Both the position numbers and the translations under genes were made by a program. The notes beneath the pieces were generated by a model. That model was not told where the DNA came from, ran no database searches, and saw only the letters and a program-made list of their open reading frames with translations. A DNA stretch of 64,000 nt from Setophaga petechia (lineage: Eukaryota > Chordata > Aves > Passeriformes > Parulidae): NCBI GenBank assembly GCA_024362935.1, contig JANCRA010000016.1, positions 19,451,165 through 19,515,164 of the forward strand, read 5' to 3'. The first letter of the stretch is position 1. Every line of letters begins with the position of its first letter. Positions 1 through 12,600 of the stretch are shown here, in pieces.

Positions 1-448
1 CCCCAAAATTTGAACAAAATGCCAATGCTCTCACTAGAGGTTAACATGTAATTTTAGAAAGGCTAAAGAAAAAACTTGGCAAGTGTTATACAAGGGAAAT
101 GTGTGTCAGCTGTAGATTTGAACTGATACACTTTTTGTTGGCTTTTTTCAAAGTACTAACTGATGCTGATTGTCAAAGTACTTAAGTGCACTTAGTGCTG
201 TAACAGCCCCAATTTGCAAATGTGCAGAAGTCAATAATGAAGGTTTGTAGCTCTTCACTCATTAAATGTAAGCTCTCTGTCCATTTATCAAAAGTGATGT
301 TGAGAAGATTGAAATTTTTATAAGCCAAGTTACTCAAATCACAAGTAGTGAACAAAGTGTTTGCATACTAATAAACTACCTCTGCAACCTGTCAGCTGTG
401 ATGCACAAATGAAATGGCAAGTTGTTCACAAAGATGAAATTATTTTAG
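1..448 (+). other. VPS13C intron, 3' part
   Basis: AT-rich sequence running into the acceptor tattttag at 441-448. I see no repeat, RNA gene or conserved exon here. The upstream coding exons of VPS13C must lie 5' of the window because the first exon here starts with the last base of a split codon. Confidence 0.7.
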
Positions 449-620
449 GTGGAAATATGCAGGTAACAGTGTTCTGGAAGTTCACATCAGAAGACGTACT
501 CGGATGTGGTCATGGAGTAACATTAAACAGCACAGGCAGCTTCTGAAGAGTTACAAAAATGTGTACAAGAACAAGCTCACACAGAGCAAACTGTCAGAAG
601 AAACACAGAGGCAAATCCAG
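449..620 (+). CDS. VPS13C: VPS13C window exon 1
   Basis: 172 nt. Starts with the last base of a split codon and ends on a codon boundary before gtatga. Encodes a basic, aromatic stretch with core [18 protein letters not shown], typical of the VPS13A/C N-terminal rod just after the chorein_N domain. The acceptor tattttag has only a modest pyrimidine tract; it was chosen because it gives [11 protein letters not shown] in frame. Confidence 0.88.
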
Positions 621-3600
621 GTATGAGTCTTCTCTTTGGAGGAATTATGTTTTAGTCCCTCTATGAAATAATTCTTTATATATAATTGAGAGTAATCCAG
701 GTTGATGGTTTTACAAGAACACAAGAGGTCTGTGAAAATACCTTCTTAATCAGAACTTCTGTGTAACCTATTGTGGAAAACAAAATAAAATACTAGTAAA
801 GTGCCATTAAAAACCTTCTGTCTTTGGTTGAGGATTAGTGAGCATGGATATATTCAATGAAGTGCAGGAGTAATCTAGTTAAGAAAAAAACTAGACTGCC
901 TAACATGGATTTTAACTCCTAGTGAACTTTGCAGCTGGGGGTGGGATATACCTGTGATAGAAATGAACAGAGCTAGAAATCAACTGGAATGTAAATATGA
1001 AGGAGCTGGTAGAAAATTTATAGTGGAGAGCCTTTCCTAAATGTGTTTTATCAGCAAATAATTTGATAATGCATTTTTGTAGGACCTAGAAAGAAAACTT
1101 GATGTCTTCAATACAATCTTAGCAAGACAACAAGCACAAGTTGAGGTAAGGAGTCATTTCTGTTCAGTAATATTGTAGCATTTCAAATAGGATGGTTTTG
1201 TCATGATAGTATTTTTAAAAACATTGTGCTGATGTGTATGAGAACATAGGTAGGTTGGAAGACAAGTTTCCTATCTTTCCAGGACATGAGTAAAGTGATT
1301 TCCAAGCTGGAAACCAGTTCAAAAACAAGTTCAAAAGTTTTAAATAATACAGGATTGGTCCTCAGGTTTGTTACTACTAGGTTAAGAAATCTACTAGATT
1401 TAGGAATGTAAATGCTTTTTGTACTCTCTTAAATGCTGTCTTTTTGTATGGTTCCTACCTTTTTGTAGTCTAAATGCTGGTGAAATGTGTAGAAAAAACT
1501 GTCCAAAGTAAAAATAAGGCATGCTTGTGTCTGTGCATGCACAGATACACAGAGACATGTCCCTCACCCTGGTCCTCTTTTTGGCTCTGTCTGGTGAGTC
1601 AAAGATCTCTTAATTCCTTGTGGTGTGGTGCTGCTGTCCCTCAGTTAAATGCATGTTCACCATGCACACATGCATGGATTATTTGCAGAAAAATAGTAAT
1701 ACTATAAATTATGTGTTTTGTCCAATTTGTTTTCTTTTTTGGTTTGTAGACAATAAGATCAGGACAAAAACTACTGAAGAAGAAGAGCACTGAAGCAGAA
1801 AAGAAAAGTGGAGGATGGTTTAGTGGTTTCTGGGGTAAAAGAGAATCTAGAATTAAAGAAGATGAAGAATCACTCGTACCTGAAAGTAAGTGTAGATTGT
1901 AATGCACTAGGGAGATTTTACATCTTCTGATACATTAAAAAGAGTACAGTATTTTTGCTTCCTGCTATTCAGGAATAAACAGAGAGAAAGAGAGTATGGC
2001 ATAAACAGTGCATTTCATGGCACCTCTTACTGAATATTGAGCTGGCAAATAAGGCATTCTTCTAAATTGGCCATGAGCTTTTCAGAACCTTGGTGAGGAG
2101 AAAAATATCTCACTTACAGCTATAGTGATAATTGGCAACAATTAGAATACTCTGTTTGTGTTGATTTGCTGTCTGGATCAGAGGTTTGATCTACTAAAAT
2201 TCCTGAAATCTATTTTCATCTTGAGGGGCTATGGATGCTTTTGTAATAAAAATTAAATTGATTGCTGTGCTACATCTCTACTACCATATATGAAGACTTG
2301 TGTGAATTATCTTGCAATCTGGAATTTAGTTCAGTATGAAGAATCAATGGAATGCATCACCACAGCTGAAGTAGTAGGAGGCAAATGTGAAGAAAAGTGG
2401 TAATTGTTATTTACTAAGGTGCAAATTGTGTGGGTTTTTGGTTTTTAGCTCTTGATGAACTAATGACACCAGAGGAGAAAGCTAAACTTTATACTGCTAT
2501 TGGATATAGTGACAGCTCCCATCACCTTTCATTGCCAAAGCAGGTAAGAAACCTATGGGGTGGTTTAAAAAAACAAACCACACAACAAATTCAAGATGCC
2601 TTCAGCTCTCTCATTACCCTGAAGAAATGTGAAGGCTTCAAATGCAGGAAGGAAATATTATTTGATCCTTGTGAAGTTGCTGATTTTTGCAGTCATAAAA
2701 TGGTACATATATTGGGAGGTCAGAACCCTCTCTTGGCAAGGCCAAGACTTGACATTTAGCAGTAAGAGCAATAAGGGCATACAAGCTGTGTCTCCTGAAA
2801 TGTAGTTATTAAATGGGATTATAATGATTTTGGTTGATGTACTGAGTCCTCTACTGAATGTGGTTTAGCTATGCTTGCTCCAGGGTTTAAAAAAATGTCC
2901 TTAATGCTGAAAAGAGTGAAACTTATTTGCTCTGCCTTTGTTGAACTACACTGTTTTATGTTAAAAAAATGACTGGTAAACATTGAATAAAGTAAAGAAT
3001 CTGTACTTTGTTTTCTGCATGGAGATGAGTTTCTAATCTTAGTTGACTGGAAAAACTTAGACACATTTTAGTTTGTTAAAATGAGGAGTTCTGATAATTT
3101 TTTCTTATTGAGATGATTAATTTCAGTTTCCTCTGTTTCTCTCACTAGTATGTTGCCCACGTTGTGACACTGAAGCTGTTAAGCACTTCTCTTACAATTA
3201 AAGAAGACAAGAATGTGGCAGAAACTCTAAAAGTGCAGATAATTGATCTGAGCACCAAAATATCACAGCGCCCAGGAGCACAAGCCATTAAGTAATTGGA
3301 TTGGTATTTTCTTTTTGTAGAAACATCCCTGCCCCTCCTCACCCCACTCCCCAGCTTCTTAACTTTTCTTGGGTAGTGCTTGTTGTACATTGTCTTGTAA
3401 ATTTGTTGGCATTCTGTAATTGTACTCTGTTGTAAATAATATAATTTGGTGAATAACACAGAATGGAAGGAATAAGGGAATGCTGTCTGCTGGTTTTCAT
3501 GAACAATGGCAAGCTTGTTCTTGAAGATAAGTGTTGAAGAGCTGAATATGACTTTTGGGAAGTGATAACTGAGCCATGTGAAATGGTGTGGCCAGCACAC

Positions 3601-6600
3601 TCCAGCCAAGCTAGTGAATGTGTTACTCACTGCCTAAGAAATGAAAATGTGTGTTTGTGCTGTAGGTGGAAAATCAACCTGAGCATAAGATACTGAGACC
3701 TTCCTGTGTTTTAGGAGAGGGCACACCAGAAATACTGAACAAAAATTATGGGATTACACAGTCAGTGAATAAGATTGCCAGTGTCTGGAGAATGAATCTG
3801 TGCACTTTTTGCTTTCATTTGCAGTTCCTTCAGTCAGGCTTCATACATAACATCACCAGCTCAGCCACTGACACTTGAAATATTTTTGCTGAAAACCATT
3901 CTGGGGAATTTTCAAGGTGCAGCTTGAATGCTGCACAAAAACAAAGAGCTTTGACATTATTTTACATAAATACTTGCCATAAAATTTAGTTGTCAAGACT
4001 GAAGCAGTAGAACAGATAGTCTTATAAGTGTTATGTTTCTGAAAAAAATGTGGTTCAGTTTTCTCAACAGAGCCAGGCATGTTACACTGATTATGACCAG
4101 ATATGTTGCCTCCCAAAGTCAGGGATTTTAATGGTGGAGGTGCAGGACCTGAACATCTGTTTCTTATGTAAAAAGTACTTCTAAGGATGAGTGAAGTTGG
4201 TGTGGTTTGGTGGTGTTCAATTTCTTTCTTCAAAGGTGTTTTCTAACAGGCTCCACTAAACACTGTTGTCAGTACAGAATTCCCATTTGCACCAAAAGAA
4301 GTCTGTGACTGCTTTTTACATCCATACACTGTAGTAAACATTCCTACAATTTTATTGATGTAACATAAACATTCTGCCTTTCTTTTCTCTTGCAACTGAT
4401 TCTAACCCTTGCCCAATTAAATATTTTTATCTATTCATTTTCTTTAGGGTTGAAGCAAAGCTTGAAAACTGGTATGTTACAGGCCTGAGACAAGACAACA
4501 TTGTGCCATCTCTTGTGGCTTCCATAGGGGACAGCAAATCTTCTCTGCTGAAGATTGAGTTTGATGTTAACCCAGAGGACAGCACAGCTGACCAGAGCCT
4601 TACTATTGAATCACAGCCTGTGGAAGTAAAATATGATGCAGTGAGTAGTAACCAAAACTCTCAGGTGTTTCTGGGTCCTCTATCTCTGCTCTTACTCTCT
4701 TGGTTCTGTCCAGATCTGATTTTCAGTTTTTGTTGTGTAATGCTATATAATGCTAATTCTTGTATATTTTTTTTTTTTTAAGAGAACAATAAATGCAATG
4801 GTAGAATTCTTTCAGACAAGTAAGGGAATGGATCTTGAAAGATTAACAACAGCCACATTAATGAAACTGGAGGAAATCAAGGAAAGAACTGCTACAGGTA
4901 ACAAATCTCAATGAAGGCAAACCCTCAGATTGTTTCCATGTGATTACCCAAACACTTGGCTTGTGTTTTGATTGATGACCAAATGGTAGGATTGGGATTT
5001 TTCCTTGGGTTGGTGCCCACATTTCAGCTGGGATACAGTTAATTACTCCTCACTTCATTGCTTGGAGATTTAGGGAATGTTTTGTGGGAAGGAGCATTGA
5101 GTTTAGTAAGAAATCAGTAGAATGCTATGAAAGTCTTGATTCCAGAGGCTTTATATTTCAGATAACATCTTTTTATATGCTGATTGTCACAATTGTTTCA
5201 CTTGTGAATAGCATTGACATTTCCATGGCCTTTCCTTTGCCTTTAAGGATTAGCTCATATTATTGAAATGAGGAAAGTCCTTGACTTGAAGATTAATCTG
5301 AAACCTTCCTACCTGGTGGTTCCACGGACTGGTTTCTACCATGAAAATTCAGATTTGCTGATTCTGGACTTTGGTACATTTCAGGTATATAAATGAAACC
5401 TCTAAATATCTCTTGTAACCTCAGGAGAAGCAAATATTCTCTTTTAACATAGCTGTCATCTGGAAGCATCTTGCTTTCAGAAGGCAGGATGATCACCTGT
5501 GTCAATGTATTTTTAACTTATCATATTTCTAACCACATAGATTGGGGTCAGCAGTTTGATCAGAGCTGTTAGTGTATCTTTGATGCACTTGTAGTATTTA
5601 ATCCTCCCCAGGAAATATGTTCATGTTATAATCATGATTGAAATACCTTATCATTTAGTATCTTTCATTTCTTCAGCAGAATACATGAAGTTCTGTTTCC
5701 TTTTTTGTAAAATTGTAGCCTTTTATTAATAAAAGAGAAGATAACTTTTCTCTTGAAGTTTGAAAATTGTTTCTCTAAAATGGAAAGATTACAATCATTT
5801 AACTTGGTTTAATGACTAATTAAATATTTTAGTTGTATTCCATAAGTAAAACTATAGATTAGTGAAAAAAAGTTTTTTAATAGATTGAATTAAATGGATT
5901 GATAGAAGTAACAACAAAAAAAAAATCTACTTAGCAAGAATAAGTGAAGTGTGAAGTGATTTAATCTTTCTCTGTAAGAGTCCAAATGTGAATTATTAAC
6001 CCCTATGAATCATCTTTTCATCTTCACTAGAATGAATAGCACATGTCTGTTTTAAAGACTTAACTTTTATTTTGTTTTTTATGTGTTTAGCTGAACAGCA
6101 TAAATCAAGGCAGTAGTGAAGCCTCTAACTTTTCATCTTTAGAGGAGATTATGGACAAAGCTTATGACAAATTTGATGTGAAAATTAAAAATGTGCAACT
6201 TCTTTTTGGAAGAACAGGTAACAAAACCACATAGCTGCTGTTTATGCAAAAGATTGTCAGACGCTACCTACCTGTAATAAATAAATATGTTTTTTAAAGA
6301 AAAAAAGACAAACTAAAATCAGTAGTTAGTGAAAAGATGGGTTATAATACATGCTGGGTGCCAAATTTTGAAAAAATTGGTTGGATTCTCATTTTTTGTT
6401 TGGACCTGTGCATCTCTTCAATGGTAGCAATGAATGTAAATAAAAAGAATTATTATGTTTTCCATCATACACAGGAAAAGCACAGCTGAAGTTTGCCTTA
6501 GTTCTTTACTTAAGTTTGTGTAATGAACAGAATGCTGGGTTGCTCTTCTTTTATCTGTCTGTCCATTTGTTTTTCTAGGGGTCAATGTAGATACATTTTT

Positions 6601-9600
6601 AGTGTAGAATTGAGTGTACTGCTGCTAAGATAGTAGTGTTCACAAATGGGATTAAAAGCTCTTAAAATACTTCACCTAAGTTGTTTTAGTTTTCTTAAGT
6701 TGTTTTTTTTTACCCTCCTAGTGATACCACTTGATTCCTTTAATATACCTTTATTAAAGCAATTAGCAAGTGATGTTTTTTTTAATCTAAATTTCCTGGA
6801 CATTTCCAGGTGAAGACTGGAAAAAGGCTCGTTTTCAACACCCATCAACTTTGCACATCTTGCAGCCCATGGATATCCATGTACAGTTGGCAAAATCAAT
6901 GGTGGAAAGAGATTCCAGGATGGCAAAGTAATATATTCATGTTGAAAAGGCTCATTTAGAATTACTTTGTACTTAGAGAAGTGTTTTCCCTACAGGTTCA
7001 TTTGCACTTTGTAATTTGAAGATATTAACTAAGAAACTGAAATAAGTTAATACTGTTGGCAAAATCTTTTTTTGGGTAGTGATTCTCTGAAGCCTTTGCT
7101 GGTTGCTAACTACTGCCTAAGTCCAAGCCCTGTTTTCATGCAGAATCCCTGGTTCACTGTGATGTGATCTCTATAGAGGAATATCCATATTGTTCAGATT
7201 TAAATGAAGAATTGGTACCTTTTGTATAGGAGTTTAATCAGTTGTTTTCTTTTAAAAAGGTTTAAAGTGTCAGGAGGACTTCCTTTGGTGCATGTCAGAC
7301 TCTCTGACCAGAAAATCAAGGCAATCTCTGATCTGATTGATAGCATTCCACTGCCTCAGAAGTCATCTGTGTCAGTTCCAAGCACAAAGGTAAGCTGACT
7401 ACAACTAAAAAAACTTAAAAAAACCCCAAACAAGTTTAAAAAACATTATTAGTGTCTTTATTGACTTAGCAGCAGAACATCCTGGGCTTCCTCAAGCAAT
7501 ACTGGAGTGTTTGTCATTGTTCTGCTGTTTCAATATGAGTATTGGCAGAGCTGACCTTGCCAAAGAACCTGGGAAAAGCCCTGTGGAACATTGATCACCA
7601 CTAGAAAATATGAACTTACCAAGTTATAGAAACTTTAAAATCCTGTGTTGGTTATTTTGCTGTTTTCCTTCCCTCCAGGTTCCAGCTATTCCCACAATTC
7701 CTGTTGTTGGCAAAGGGTTGCTTAGTACACCCCAGCTGTTGGCAGAAATGGTGTCAGGTAAGAGGCTACAGCTGGCTCTTTGTGAAGGGTATAGCAGCCA
7801 TAATTTAGGGGATAGCTGATATTTTCATGCTGGTTTTGATGTTAAAACATGTGAGGACAACAGAGATGAGCAGGGTGGGTCATATCTACCCTCAGGTGCA
7901 TAAGGAGATTTGATTAAGATGCTGCTGTTACCTCAGATGAATAAACTTGCTTTTTCTAAAAAGCAAACCCACTTCTTAAATCAATATTATGCTTAAGCAA
8001 CCTCTTCAAATGAGTGAACTGTAAATGCTGACTGTATTAGGTTGTTCTGACTGTTTTATATTAGCAAAGCTTTCCTTTGGCAGAACTGGAATAACACATT
8101 ACTGAGAAATTACTGTTTTGACTCTGGATTTGAGCTTTTATTTTATGGCTGTTCTAGAGAAAAATTTCCTATAGTGGAACCTGGACACTTATTTCCTGGA
8201 GTTTCTCTTATTATTGTCTTATGTGTTCTTGAAAGTCTAATGATGCCTTTAGACTCTAGTGCTGTCTTTAATAGGCTTTAATTTTTTTCTCTTCTCATTC
8301 AGTGGGTAAGAGAGCAGTATAGATCTAAAGTTTATTTTATCAAGTTAGATTTAAAGTGATCATGCTGTTAAAAATGCAATTGGAATGGGAAAGAGAGAGT
8401 GGGATATTTAGCTCTGTTTCTGGAAAAAGTTTACTGACAAGGTAATTTTGCTTCTGTAGACTCTGAAGAAGAATATTTTGATTTTGAGGAAAGCTCTGAA
8501 CCAACTGACAGTTCAGTCATTAAAGGAGAAGAAATAACAAAAGAGGAGCCTGCTCAGGAGGAACTGACAGATCTTCACCTCAAGTTTGAAATTAAAGAAG
8601 TATGTCTCTAATTCTGTTTTCACCTGCCTAAAGAATACTTTAAAGAATTCCTAATATTCTTTTACCAGTATTCTCCAGATTAGTGGATGCAGAAACATAA
8701 TCACCAAACAAAAAAACCTTCATGTATACACTTACATATTTCTATGCATATGAGATATTTCTTGTCTGTATGGGATGCATATAAATCAAACATGATGCAT
8801 ACACACAGGTGTATTAAAAAAAAAAGAAAAAATCCCTTATTGGAGTATTTTTACTAGAAAAAATTAGTACCAACTCATAATTAGAGGGTTGGAAGTGGGA
8901 GTTTTGCACTGGAGAAACAAACTCAGTCCCAGGCAGGTCTCTTGCAAACAGAAAATCCCCAAATATTTTTTGTATTTATATCTTTCACCATCAGTCACTT
9001 CTCCTTTCTATGATATACTCTAAAATCTGTAATAAAAACAGTGCTTCTGCCAAAGCAGGGAGGGCATTGATTTTGCACTTTTGCTGTTGGTTTATATGGT
9101 GGGAACACTGCATGTGAAAAGATGGCATAACTGCATTTCTTCTTCATCCAGGTTTTAGTAGAACTCACCAGACAAAAGAAAATTGAGGAAACAGTACTTG
9201 TGTTTGATGTAATGCATCTGGGGACAGAAGCTACTGTCAAAACCTACAATTTAGCAGCTGTATCTTATCTGAAGAAAATCAGCTTGGATTACTATGGAAT
9301 TGCAGGTAATAAGCAGTGGCAGAGAAGTGCATTGTGTGTGTGCAGCATTTCCTGGAGCTCTGCTGTGCCTTGTGCTCTCTGAAATGCAAATGTTGCTGCA
9401 GTTTCCCAGCTCCTGTGCAGCTGTCCATTGCAGTGCTTGTGGACTGGCAGAATTGATAAGCTCTGGGCTCTCACCATAATGCTTCTGGGATAAATAAATG
9501 GCTTAGAGCTCAGTCTTTGGGTGGAGAAGGGATTTGCCATTTTGGATTTAGCTAAGAGAAACCAGTGACTCATATTTAGTGGTGCAATGTATTTTAGCAA

Positions 9601-12600
9601 ATGGTACTGAAAGTTAATCCCTACCTTCAAGGCACAAATTTGTTGGTTCTCTGAAAGAACAGAAATGATCCTAATTCTTGTTTATCTCATGTGGTGTTTT
9701 ACAGGTAAAAAAGCACCCATTCATCTAATTAGTTCCTCAGACAAGCCTGGCTTAGACCTGCTGAAAGTTGAATATGTCAAGGTATACACAAAGCTTTTAA
9801 AAATTATTTTTAAAGCATTTCTACATATTCTTAATATATAGTTTATATATAGTCCTATACCTGCTATTCAGAGCTAGTTGGATTATTTTGTATCTTCTGA
9901 AGAGAACAGGGACTGGTTGAAATTAATATTAAACATCATGCAAATCATTATTTTCAGGCTGACAGAAATGGGCCACAGTTTCAGACAATTTTTAACAACA
10001 CTGAACAGATGATTCAAGTGAGTATTTACAGATTTTGTTGCTTATTTTCTTTTGGTTTGCTTGCTCAGAATGGAGGAATTAATGAGTTATTTTGCTTTCC
10101 TGTTTTCCTGCCTTCCAGCAGGAGATTTCAAGAGTTAAAATGAATGTTTATCCGTTGAACTGCTGAAAAAGTGCCTGTCTAGCTTATGTGGATGAAATTC
10201 AAACTACTGTAAAAATGCACCTTCTCATGCATCAGGGATCCTGACATTCTGGGGATCCTGACATTCAGGGGCCCAGTGTGGGAAACTACAGTGGAGTCAC
10301 AAAGCCTTTCACTTTCATGTCAAATAATCTGTGTTGTGAGTGCCATGTATTCAGCACTCTGCTGGCTGTCTTTTAGAAAAAGACTAAATCCATGTCTGAC
10401 TGTGATTTTTTTTTTATTTCACTGATGGTGTGTTTCTGAATCAGATTTTAGTTTAAAGAAAAAGAGTGACTTGAGGCATTTTTGAAATAGATGATCTTGA
10501 AAGGATGCTGTTTTTTGAATAGGTTATTTCTCCTCTTTATACCTCTATGGCATTATTTTACCTGTCTTATTTTAGTATGAAAACTGAAATAATTCACTTG
10601 TTGTGGAATAGTTTTAGGATGTCTATAGATTTCATCTGAGAGCTTTAATTACTGAAATCTTTTTGCCAAAAAGCAGTTCCTGAAGCTGCAGCAGGAGATG
10701 GGAGTTCTAATAATCCAGTGCTGCTGAGTTACCTGTCTTCATACTATGGGCTAGTGCTTCATACTATGGGCTAGTGCTTCATACTATGGGCTAGTGCTTC
10801 ATACTGGGGCTAGTGCTTCATACTATGGGCTAGTGCTTCATACTGGGGCTAGTGCTTCATGCTAGGGCTAGTGCTTCATACTGGGGCTAGTGCTTCATAC
10901 TATGGGCTAGTGCTTCATACTATGGGCTAGTGCTTCATACTGGGGCTAGTGCTTCATACTATGGGCTAGTGCTTCATACTATGGGCTAGTGCTTCATACT
11001 GGGGCTAGTGCTAATGTCAAGAGAACTCAATTTTCAGTCCATCATCTGCAGTTGCTGTTGCCTTGCAGCTCTTCAGGGGGACTTCTGTGCCTGGAAGAAT
11101 TGCATTTGGGCTTTATCTCCAGTTTCAAGCCCATTCAAGTGGACAGGTTTTTTTAAACTACACAGCATGCACTTACTTATCTTTTAGACTCCTTAGTGGA
11201 TTTTTTGAGGAATACCCATATTCTAAATATCCACATGTCAGCCCCCTGCTGTAGTACTGCTATTGCAGGAGCCTTCAAGCCCAAGGCTGTGTTGGACAAA
11301 ATTAATTTTGCATCACTTTTTTTTGTACTGTGGAGGTTACAGGTGAGCAGTTACAGCTGTAAGAGCTGGGTTCTTGCTGGGTTCCCTAATTTCTAAGCTT
11401 ATCCCCATTCTGCTTTACAGAAAGCTTTTTCCTTTATGATCTGTTGCTGGCCACACATGCAGCCTCTCTGTTTCTTAGGAATGGTTCTGCACCTCAATCT
11501 GACTCTGACACCTTTAAGTAACTGTTTGATCCCATGGACTCTCATGTTTCCAACAGGTGACTTTTTCATCACTGAACCTCCTGCTGCACACAGAGGCCCT
11601 TATGTCTGCTGTCAGTTTTCTAACAGCTGTTAGTCCATCAGGCAGTGAAAGAAGTGGAGAGACACCATCCAAAGAAAAAAAGCAAGAAGATGACTCTAGA
11701 TTGAAGAAAGGTACAGTTGTGATTAGCCAAGTGATGGTTCTAGAAGGATGTGTTGCATACTGGCAAAGCAAATCCAGAGAAACATGATTGGCTTTGTAGA
11801 AATAAAGATGGAAGTGAAAATATGAGTCATAGGTGCCTTGAAAATCCCACCTTCTCTTATTTCTAGTGTCTAAACCTTCCAAGGATAAGGATGTGTTTGA
11901 CTTCAAGCTTTTTGCCAAGCTGGATGCCTTCTGTTTAAATATTTGTGATGAAAAAAAGAACATTGCAGAGATCAAGATACAAGGTATTAAATTGTTTAAC
12001 TGCTCTGGTAATTTAATTTCAAGGCAATTGCTAATCATTGGACTAAAAAAAAAGGTGTAAGCATGCAGCATCTGTCTTGATTTGTTTATTTATTTTATTT
12101 ATTGTTATCTGTGCAAGAATGGCTTGTTGTCTTGTTTTCAAAGTCAGCCTTCAAGTTTGTCATAATGTTTTGGCCTCCAGCTAGAAAGATGTGCTATGTT
12201 ATTACTCCAATGATTAGGCTCATCCTTTGAGGGAGTTTGATTATGGCATTTCATATTGTACCAAGTGTTTCTCATGCTGTGCTAAGATATTTTATGGTAT
12301 ACTGTTAAGTTATTTAGGATAAATTATGATGTAGGATAAGAAAACCCCTTCAAAATGTTTTCTTTAGTTTTTAACCCTAGGGGTTTGTTTGGGTTCCTTG
12401 TTTTGGTTTTGTTTTCTTGATTGGTTTTACCCCTTGGGAGGGTTACCAATAATTCTTTGGGGAGTTTCACTTTTGTCTGACTTTAGCTGCCATCCTCATA
12501 GTTGCTAACACTCTCATGAATATTTAAGAATGTGTGATATGCAAGATTAGTAGTGCAGTTCATAAATTCTTTTGCCTATGCTCATCTCTCAATCATATAA

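Noticed and set aside
11514..12071. 185-codon open frame on the - strand
   Set aside because: It is the antisense shadow of exons 17 and 18 and the intron between them; the + strand carries the conserved protein.
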